Shown here piece after piece: positions 6,735 to 11,292 of a DNA stretch of 11,292 bases; position 1 is the first letter of the stretch, and each line of letters begins with the position of its first letter. Location: positions 1,584-12,875 of the forward strand of contig MHYB01000087.1 of the NCBI GenBank assembly GCA_001824635.1, written 5' to 3'. Position numbers and translations under genes: made by a program. The stretch is from Planctomycetes bacterium GWF2_50_10. GTDB lineage: Bacteria > Planctomycetota > Phycisphaerae > Sedimentisphaerales > GWF2-50-10. The notes below the pieces were generated by a model. The model worked only from the letters and a program-made list of their open reading frames with translations. It was not told the DNA's origin and made no database searches.

Positions 6735-6740
6735 TAAGAT
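6735..6740 (+). promoter_or_regulatory. -10-like box directly before queE
   Basis: TAAGAT lies 6 bases before the ATG at 6747; a poor -35 candidate (TGGATT) is 17 bases further up at 6712-6717. No clear ribosome-binding site is present between it and the ATG. If real, the queE mRNA would be leaderless or nearly so. Confidence 0.3.
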
Positions 6741-6746
6741 GCCCGT

Positions 6747-7427
6747 ATGTACGTTAACGAACTATTTTTCAGTATTCAGGGTGAGGGCAAATTAGCCTCC
6801 GTTCCGAGCGTTTTTATCCGGATATCCGGGTGCCCGCTTCGGTGCCGGTGGTGCGATACACGGTATGCGTGGGATGACAGGGCGGGGGAAGATATGGATG
6901 TTGAGCAGATCGTTTTGCAAGTCTCAAATTTTGATACCGATTTCCTTGTCGTCACCGGCGGAGAACCGATGGCAAACCCGCATTTGACCATGCTCCTTAC
7001 GGCACTTGCACGCGAAAACAAGCACATCACAGTCGAAACGGCAGGCCTTGCGTTTATCCCTGATCTGCCAGTGGACCTTATGAGCATAAGTCCAAAACTT
7101 TCTAATTCGCTGCCTAGTGACCCGACACTTGCGGCGGCTCACAACGCCTCGCGGCTTAATATTAAAGCGATAAGGCAGTTAACGGCAGCCTATCCATATC
7201 AGCTCAAATTCGTCGTCGAAGACGAAAGCGACATGGCTGAAATTGATGAGATCGTTGCCCAGGTGCCGAAGTTGCGAGCCGAAAATATCCTGCTTATGCC
7301 GCAGGCATCCAAACAGGAGGCTCTGGTGGCGAAATCCGCAAAAATTGCCAAATTGGCCGTTTCAAGGGGATTTGGCTTTTCACCGCGGCTGCATATACTC
7401 CTTTGGGGGAACCAAAAAGGAAAATAA
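6747..7427 (+). CDS. queE: 7-carboxy-7-deazaguanine synthase QueE
   Basis: A radical S-adenosylmethionine enzyme of 226 residues, the usual family size. It converts 6-carboxy-tetrahydropterin to 7-carboxy-7-deazaguanine, the step that builds the deazapurine ring for queuosine. The N-terminus has the QueE hallmark FFSIQGEGKLASVPSVFIR followed by the cluster-binding CX3CX2C motif: Cys29, Cys33 and Cys36 in GCPLRCRWCD. VVTGGEP near residue 70 binds SAM, and the C-terminus SPRLHILLWGNQKG is typical of the family. The ATG at 6747 aligns with the family start. The gene stands alone; queC, queD and queF are not in the window. It ends 53 bases before tRNA-Leu. GAA/GAC-type substrate tRNAs for queuosine are not the tRNAs found here. 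Confidence 0.94.
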   Translation: MYVNELFFSIQGEGKLASVPSVFIRISGCPLRCRWCDTRYAWDDRAGEDMDVEQIVLQVSNFDTDFLVVTGGEPMANPHLTMLLTALARENKHITVETAGLAFIPDLPVDLMSISPKLSNSLPSDPTLAAAHNASRLNIKAIRQLTAAYPYQLKFVVEDESDMAEIDEIVAQVPKLRAENILLMPQASKQEALVAKSAKIAKLAVSRGFGFSPRLHILLWGNQKGK

Positions 7428-7439
7428 GCGTATTTTTGG

Positions 7440-7467
7440 TTGTATTCTTATGGAAATCCGTTATATT
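7440..7467 (+). promoter_or_regulatory. Probable promoter of tRNA-Leu
   Basis: TTGTAT (7440-7445), 16 bases, TATATT (7462-7467). The predicted start is about 7 bases before the mature tRNA 5' end at 7481, which fits a stable-RNA promoter. Confidence 0.5.
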
Positions 7468-7480
7468 TTCCGTCTTGCCC

Positions 7481-7564
7481 GCCCGGGTGGCGGAATTGGC
7501 AGACGCGCCAGCTTGAGGGGCTGGTAAGAGCAATCTTGTGCTGGTTCGAATCCAGTCCCGGGCA
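7481..7564 (+). tRNA. tRNA-Leu, anticodon GAG
   Basis: An 84-base class II tRNA. The acceptor stem GCCCGGG (7481-7487) pairs with CCCGGGC (7557-7563) and the discriminator is A. The anticodon stem CCAGC/GCTGG encloses loop TTGAGGG with GAG at 7515-7517, reading CUC and CUU codons. The long variable arm (about 7525-7539) and the T loop TTCGAAT are present. The 3' CCA is not encoded, so it must be added by the CCA enzyme. The A+T-rich cassette begins immediately after its 3' end, which makes it a candidate integration site. Confidence 0.96.
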
Positions 7565-7796
7565 AATATTTATAACGCAATGACTTACATCTAATCAATA
7601 ATCCTGAAAACAGCGATTCTAAAAAACCTGTTCCAACGGGGTTCCATCATGATCTGCTTGCAAGCTATTGCTGTTTCGGTCTTCTTGCCAGCGACAAAAA
7701 TCTCTTATTTTCGCTCCAAAGCAGGTTATGAAATGGCTTCTAATCATCTTTAAATCGCAGAACAAAAGTAATTTTAAATATAAAAAGGTTTTCAAT

Positions 7797-8717
7797 ATGA
7801 AAATAACGGGCACCTTCTTAGATGAGATCAGCCATGATATACCTTCAGCAAACTGGGGGGCAGAGGAATGGGCAAAAGACTTCGATTGTATGAGAATGAT
7901 CGGTATTGATACTGTCATCATAATTCGCGCTGGATACAAAAATATGGCAATATTTGATAGCGCTACACTTAAGAAACATCGGGGGATGATAATTTCACCT
8001 AATTATGATTTAGCCGAGATCTTTCTCAGAGAAGCAGATAGATGTGGAATGAAATTGTTCTTTGGTACTTATGACAGCGGTGAAAATTGGCATGCGGAAC
8101 AGTTTCAAAAAGAAATAGAAATAAATTATAAGTTTACGGAAGAATTATTTAGTAAATATGGCCATTTCAAATCTCTTGGTGGTTGGTATATATGTCATGA
8201 GATTGACAGTTGCAATGAAAACGTAATGAGAGTCTATAAACAATTAGCTCGACATCTCAAGGCTATGAAAAATATTCCTATTCTTATTTCCCCATATATT
8301 CACGGAAGAAAGCAATTTGGAAATGACGCAATTAGTATTGCCAATCATAAAGCTCAGTGGGATAAGGCTTTCTCAAAATTTGAAGGAGGTGTAGACATTG
8401 TTGCTTTTCAGGATGGCCAAGTTGATTATGAAGAATTAAATGATTTTTTACATGTAAATAACGAACTTGCAAAAAAATATGGCCTTACATGTTGGAGTAA
8501 TGTGGAAACTTTCGACAGAGATATGCCTATCAACTTTCTCCCCATAGGGTGGCCTAAACTTCTCCACAAAATTAATGCCGCGAGTCAGGCAGGAGTGGAT
8601 AAATTAATAACATTTGAATTCTCTCATTTCCTAAGTCCGAATTCCATGTATCCATCAGCTCGTGGGCTTTTTAAAAGGTATGTGGAATGGATTGAAAATA
8701 AGGGGGATAAGTGCTGA
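7797..8717 (+). CDS. DUF4434-type glycosidase-like TIM-barrel protein
   Basis: A 306-residue protein that I recognise as DUF4434-like from its opening [17 protein letters not shown] and [13 protein letters not shown]. The alternating strand and helix pattern suggests a (beta/alpha)8 barrel as in glycoside hydrolases. Glu135 in [11 protein letters not shown] and Glu237 in WSNVETF sit where clan GH-A enzymes carry their acid/base and nucleophile; catalysis is inference. There is no signal peptide, so it is probably cytoplasmic. The ATG at 7797 is preferred over an in-frame ATG at 7668: AAAAGG lies about 8 bases upstream, homology begins here, and the extra 43 residues look non-coding. Its TGA overlaps the epimerase ATG by one base. 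Base composition is clearly more A+T-rich than the queE or importer genes, suggesting acquisition by transfer. Substrate unknown. Confidence 0.82.
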   Translation: MKITGTFLDEISHDIPSANWGAEEWAKDFDCMRMIGIDTVIIIRAGYKNMAIFDSATLKKHRGMIISPNYDLAEIFLREADRCGMKLFFGTYDSGENWHAEQFQKEIEINYKFTEELFSKYGHFKSLGGWYICHEIDSCNENVMRVYKQLARHLKAMKNIPILISPYIHGRKQFGNDAISIANHKAQWDKAFSKFEGGVDIVAFQDGQVDYEELNDFLHVNNELAKKYGLTCWSNVETFDRDMPINFLPIGWPKLLHKINAASQAGVDKLITFEFSHFLSPNSMYPSARGLFKRYVEWIENKGDKC

Positions 8718-9928
8718 TGCAAGCAATATGGTCAAAGCAAAAATTTTGCGAATATGCCAATTTATATCAAAAGACCTTGTTGAATGATGTTTTACCATTT
8801 TGGCAAAGATTTTCCATAGACATGGATTACGGCGGTTATTTCACATGCCTTGACCGCCAAGGTAAAATTTATGATACTGATAAGTTCATCTGGCTCCAAT
8901 GTCGTCAGGTCTGGACCTTTTCTATGTTATACAACAAGTTCGAAAAACGAGACGAATGGTTAAATATTGCCAAGCACGGAGCCGATTTTCTTAAGAAGTA
9001 TGGTATGGATGCCGGGGGCAATTGGTATTTTTCGTTGAATCGTCAAGGCCAACCGCTTGTTGCACCCTATAACATATTCAGTGATTGCTTTGCAGCAATG
9101 GCATTTGGACAATATTTCATAGCAACTAATGAGGAATACGCGTGCGATATTGCTTTAAATACATATAGAAACATTCTTAGCCGTAAAGCAAATCCAAAAG
9201 GAGTTTTCTCCAAGGCAGTTCATGGCACCAGACCAATGATTTCTCTTTCACTGCCAATGATACTTGCAAATTTGACTTTGGAATTGAAATCTATTCTTTC
9301 AGATCAAGAAATAAATGAAACCGTTGAGACTTGTGTGGCCGATATATTGGGTTTGTTCTTAGATAAGAATAGTAAATTGTTATATGAAAATGTTGCACCC
9401 GATGGCTCCCATCTCAATACTTTTGAAGGAAGACTTATCAATCCAGGTCATGGTATTGAAGCAATGTGGTTCCTTATGGATATAGGGAAACGGCGTGAGG
9501 ATTACCGGCTGATAAATGAATGTGTCGATATTATGCTTCATATTCTTGAGTTTGGTTGGGACAATAAATATGGTGGTATTTTCTATTTTGGGGATGCCAA
9601 AGGTAATCCGCCACAGCAGCTCGAATGGGATCAAAAATTGTGGTGGGTACATTTAGAAACACTGGTTGCACTCTTAAAAGGATATTCATTTACAAAACGT
9701 GATGAATGTCTAAGTTGGTTCGAGAGAACACATGAATACACGTGGTCACATTTTCCTGATCCTCAGAATGGAGAATGGTTTGGATATTTGAATCGACAAG
9801 GTGAAGTGCTCTTATCTCTTAAAGGTGGTAAATGGAAAGGGTGCTTTCACTTGCCACGTGCATTGCTACTATGTTCTGAAGAGTTTAATTTATTATCTAA
9901 GCAAGATGATACACGATTCACGATATGA
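8717..9928 (+). CDS. AGE-family (N-acylglucosamine 2-epimerase-like) sugar epimerase/isomerase
   Basis: A 403-residue (alpha/alpha)6-barrel enzyme of the AGE superfamily, whose members interconvert sugars at C2 (N-acetylglucosamine/N-acetylmannosamine, cellobiose, or glucose/mannose types). Family landmarks: [33 protein letters not shown] with His245, [26 protein letters not shown], and [10 protein letters not shown] with His378. The two His occupy the positions of the known catalytic pair. The ATG at 8717 shares a base with the TGA of the preceding gene and has AGGGGGA about 10 bases upstream; a GTG at 8711 is less likely. No signal peptide is visible. The last residues (after LLSK) run into integrase-derived DNA, which supplies the stop codon, so the natural C-terminus may be slightly altered. 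A catabolic or salvage role with DUF4434 is inference. Confidence 0.88.
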   Translation: MQAIWSKQKFCEYANLYQKTLLNDVLPFWQRFSIDMDYGGYFTCLDRQGKIYDTDKFIWLQCRQVWTFSMLYNKFEKRDEWLNIAKHGADFLKKYGMDAGGNWYFSLNRQGQPLVAPYNIFSDCFAAMAFGQYFIATNEEYACDIALNTYRNILSRKANPKGVFSKAVHGTRPMISLSLPMILANLTLELKSILSDQEINETVETCVADILGLFLDKNSKLLYENVAPDGSHLNTFEGRLINPGHGIEAMWFLMDIGKRREDYRLINECVDIMLHILEFGWDNKYGGIFYFGDAKGNPPQQLEWDQKLWWVHLETLVALLKGYSFTKRDECLSWFERTHEYTWSHFPDPQNGEWFGYLNRQGEVLLSLKGGKWKGCFHLPRALLLCSEEFNLLSKQDDTRFTI

Positions 9929-10194
9929 GACGTTCGTGTATAACCAACTGGGCCAAATCTTTACCAATTCATGTGGTAAAAGAACTTGCTGGTCTCAGCG
10001 ATATCAAAACAACACAGCAGTTCTACATTTCTGCTCAGCCTGAGGATATTATTAAAGCCCAGAAGATACAGGAATCAGTGTTGGGACAAATCCGCGGAAA
10101 TGACCTGACTGACCCAAAAATGACCCACTCGGCCCCCAAACGGGCATTTCCGGGTAGGCGAGGTTGTTTGGCCAAAACGCAACCGTTTAATTGA
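9910..10194 (+). pseudogene. Tyrosine recombinase (phage-type integrase), C-terminal remnant
   Basis: This frame encodes only the end of an integrase catalytic domain. It begins [16 protein letters not shown], the HxxR box (His 9919-9921, Arg 9928-9930). It continues with VVKELAGLSDIKTTQQFYIS, where the nucleophile Tyr is at 10024-10026, and ends with a basic tail at TGA 10194. A stop codon (9907-9909) precedes it in frame, so the N-terminal domain and the first catalytic Arg are missing. The usual GHS His is Leu (CTC, 9994-9996), one base from CAC. The first ~19 bases overlap, in another frame, the end of the epimerase gene. It ends 16 bases from the 3' end of tRNA-Arg, where an integrase of a tRNA-targeted element would be expected. 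An ATG at 9925 could start an 89-residue peptide, but it would not be an active recombinase. Confidence 0.8.
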
Positions 10195-10210
10195 CAAGTA
10201 CTTGCAAAAA

Positions 10211-10284
10211 TGCACCCGACAAGACTCGAACTTGTAACCTTTGGTTCCGTAGACCAATGCTCTATCCAATTGAGCTACGGGTGC
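10211..10284 (-). tRNA. tRNA-Arg, anticodon ACG
   Basis: A 74-base cloverleaf on the - strand. The acceptor stem GCACCCG pairs with CGGGTGC and the discriminator is A. The D arm is GCTC/GAGC. The anticodon stem TTGGT/ACCAA encloses loop CTACGGA with ACG (complement of 10248-10250), read as ICG after deamination and decoding CGU, CGC and CGA. The T arm is ACAAG/CTTGT around TTCGAGT. CCA is not encoded. A T-run follows its 3' end. The integrase remnant abuts this 3' end, so this tRNA is the better candidate for the original attachment site. Confidence 0.96.
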
Positions 10285-10343
10285 TTTGCCGTAAAGATAC
10301 AGCTTGATAGCCGAAAACGTTCGAATATGCAAGCGTTTTTGCG

Positions 10344-10371
10344 ATTATACCTTCCAAATACACGTGGGCAA
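10344..10371 (-). promoter_or_regulatory. Probable promoter of tRNA-Arg
   Basis: On the - strand, TTGCCC (complement of 10366-10371), 16 bases, then a perfect TATAAT (complement of 10344-10349). Transcription would start about 53 bases upstream of the mature tRNA, leaving a leader to be removed by RNase P. Confidence 0.45.
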
Positions 10372-10392
10372 ATCATTTTGGGCTAAAAAAGT

Positions 10393-10421
10393 TTGAGTTT
10401 GGCACCCTGGTAAGCTAAGCT
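10393..10421 (+). promoter_or_regulatory. Possible promoter of mntP
   Basis: TTGAGT (10393-10398), 17 bases, TAAGCT (10416-10421). It would give a leader of about 15 bases carrying the GGAG ribosome-binding site at 10435-10438. I see no match to the manganese yybP-ykoY riboswitch, which would not fit in so short a leader. Confidence 0.35.
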
Positions 10422-10443
10422 GGCGTGACTTTTTGGAGCAGAG

Positions 10444-10998
10444 ATGGTACTGATCACGGTCATATTAATAGCACTGGCACTTTCGGCGGATGCTTTTGCG
10501 GTATCTGTTACCAGCGGTGCGATACTGAGGGGTTTTAAAGTTCGCCATGCCTTCAGGCTGGCAGGTTTTTTTGGAGGTTTTCAGGCGATTATGCCGCTGG
10601 TGGGGTATTTTGCCGGTACCCAGCTCAAGGATTATATCTCTGGTTTTGACCATTGGATAGCATTTGGGCTTTTGATAATAATCGGCGGCAAGATGCTGAT
10701 TGAGTCTTTCCAGCTTGGCGGCAAAAAGGAAGGCGGTTTTGATCCAACCAGGCTTGCGGTTGTCTTTACGCTTGCAGTTGCTACAAGCATCGATGCTCTT
10801 GCAATTGGTATCACGCTTTCGCTTCTGGCGATGCCGATAATGGCATCAGCTGCTATAATTGGGGTAATAACCTTCGGTTTATCGCTTCTGGGCGTGTACA
10901 TCGGAGTTAAAATGGGGCACTTTTTTGAAAACCGCATCGAGACTATCGCCGGCGTGGTTTTGATACTGATAGGCATCAAGATACTTATAAGCGGCTAA
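10444..10998 (+). CDS. mntP: Manganese efflux pump MntP
   Basis: A 184-residue inner-membrane exporter that removes excess Mn(II). It has six hydrophobic segments arranged as two similar halves, each with the family motif: ALSADAFAVS with Asp16 and ATSIDALAIG with Asp117. These correspond to the paired membrane Asp residues of E. coli MntP. FDHWIAFGLLIIIGGKMLIE is the conserved third segment. The length matches the family (about 185-190). The ATG is supported by GGAG at 10435-10438. The gene stands alone: tRNA-Arg lies upstream on the other strand and an XRE regulator gene starts 44 bases after its stop. That regulator might control it, but nothing in the sequence shows it. Confidence 0.93.
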   Translation: MVLITVILIALALSADAFAVSVTSGAILRGFKVRHAFRLAGFFGGFQAIMPLVGYFAGTQLKDYISGFDHWIAFGLLIIIGGKMLIESFQLGGKKEGGFDPTRLAVVFTLAVATSIDALAIGITLSLLAMPIMASAAIIGVITFGLSLLGVYIGVKMGHFFENRIETIAGVVLILIGIKILISG

Positions 10999-11008
10999 CA
11001 CGAGAAGC

Positions 11009-11036
11009 TTGCTACAATTGCATATCTGGTTATAAT
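11009..11036 (+). promoter_or_regulatory. Promoter of the XRE regulator, leaderless type
   Basis: TTGCTA (11009-11014), 16 bases, and a consensus TATAAT (11031-11036). The ATG follows only 6 bases after the -10 box, so the predicted transcription start is at or next to the A of the ATG. There is no room for a ribosome-binding site. Confidence 0.6.
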
Positions 11037-11042
11037 CCTGGC

Positions 11043-11292
11043 ATGTCCCTAGGTCAAATAATTCGAAAACGCAGAGAAGAGCTTAATCTTACCCTTGATT
11101 ATGTTAGTTCTCACATAGGCTATTCCAAGCCATATTTATCAACCATTGAGACGGGTAAAGTTAAAAATCCCCCATCTGACCAGTGCCTTGTCAAGCTGGA
11201 GAAGATCCTTGAAATGGAAAGCGGCTCCCTTGTGGAAATGGCCCATGTAGGCAAGCTTCCGCCGCAGCTGCGAAAACAAATCGAAGAGGCTG
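11043..11292 (+). CDS. XRE-family helix-turn-helix transcriptional regulator (3' end outside window)
   Basis: The first 83 codons of a DNA-binding regulator. Residues 3-60 form a lambda-repressor/Cro-type helix-turn-helix: LGQIIRKRREELNLTLDYVS, then the turn and recognition helix around GYSKPYLSTIETGKVKNPP, then LVKLEKILEM. The residues after about 65 (LVEMAHVGKLPPQLRKQIEE) start a second region whose nature cannot be judged because the gene runs off the window. The ATG at 11043 fits the domain start and sits directly behind a consensus -10 box. Its target is unknown; autoregulation or control of mntP is only a guess. Confidence 0.85.
   Translation, partial: MSLGQIIRKRREELNLTLDYVSSHIGYSKPYLSTIETGKVKNPPSDQCLVKLEKILEMESGSLVEMAHVGKLPPQLRKQIEEA

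Noticed and set aside
6600..6746. preQ1 riboswitch before queE
   Set aside because: No recognisable preQ1 core or pseudoknot pairing; only a simple inverted repeat and a GGGCAT/ATGCCC pair (6703-6708 and 6739-6744).
7668..7796. A 43-codon in-frame extension of the DUF4434 gene starting at ATG 7668
   Set aside because: The encoded residues are lysine-rich and irregular with no family match. ATG 7797 has a good ribosome-binding site and coincides with the start of recognisable similarity.
7565..10210. Direct repeats of the tRNA-Leu or tRNA-Arg 3' end as att sites of the cassette
   Set aside because: I searched by eye for copies of the T-arm and acceptor sequences of both tRNAs within and around the cassette and found none longer than about seven bases.
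1..11292. CRISPR array or complete transposase
   Set aside because: No regularly spaced repeats are visible, and no open frame encodes a transposase; the only mobile signals are the MITE and the integrase remnant.

Overview
The window looks like bacterial chromosomal DNA, most probably from the Planctomycetota (class Phycisphaerae, Sedimentisphaerales-like). I infer this from the two secreted proteins with the PEP-CTERM tail PEPATMALLGLGG, the moderate and uneven GC, the tyrosine-recombinase style, and a DUF4434 protein next to an AGE-family epimerase. No marker gene in the window proves the taxon.

Layout, left to right. (1) 1-3328, + strand: the 3' end of mutL (with the metal-binding endonuclease motif), then a compact three-gene ABC importer of the BtuFCD/FecBCD type (substrate-binding protein, permease, ATPase) with overlapping or closely spaced genes. 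(2) 3329-3719: a gene-free stretch rich in A+T and in G-runs confined to the + strand. (3) 3720-5634, - strand: two unrelated secreted PEP-CTERM proteins with nearly identical C-terminal sorting tags, each followed by a hairpin. (4) 5682-5829: a 148-bp MITE-like element with 33-bp imperfect inverted ends and flanking TA, lying just upstream of the second PEP-CTERM gene. (5) 5906-6520, - strand: a LuxR/FixJ-type regulator with a degenerate receiver domain. (6) 6747-7427, + strand: queE, the radical-SAM 7-carboxy-7-deazaguanine synthase of queuosine biosynthesis. (7) 7481-10284: tRNA-Leu(GAG) on + and tRNA-Arg(ACG) on -, their 3' ends facing each other, bracketing an A+T-rich cassette. The cassette holds a DUF4434 glycosidase-like TIM-barrel protein, an AGE-family sugar epimerase translationally coupled to it, and the C-terminal remnant of a tyrosine recombinase. 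This is probably the scar of an integrative element. (8) 10444-11292, + strand: mntP (manganese exporter) and the 5' part of an XRE-family regulator with a consensus promoter so close to its ATG that the mRNA may be leaderless.

Functional links. The importer genes act as one unit, probably for cobalamin or a ferric chelate. DUF4434 and AGE look like a two-gene unit for handling an unidentified glycan or sugar. The other genes appear to be independent housekeeping or regulatory functions. I found no CRISPR array, no complete transposase and no clearly new multi-gene defence system. The points most worth a second look are the tRNA-bracketed cassette fused to the integrase remnant, the TA-flanked MITE, and the leaderless-type starts.
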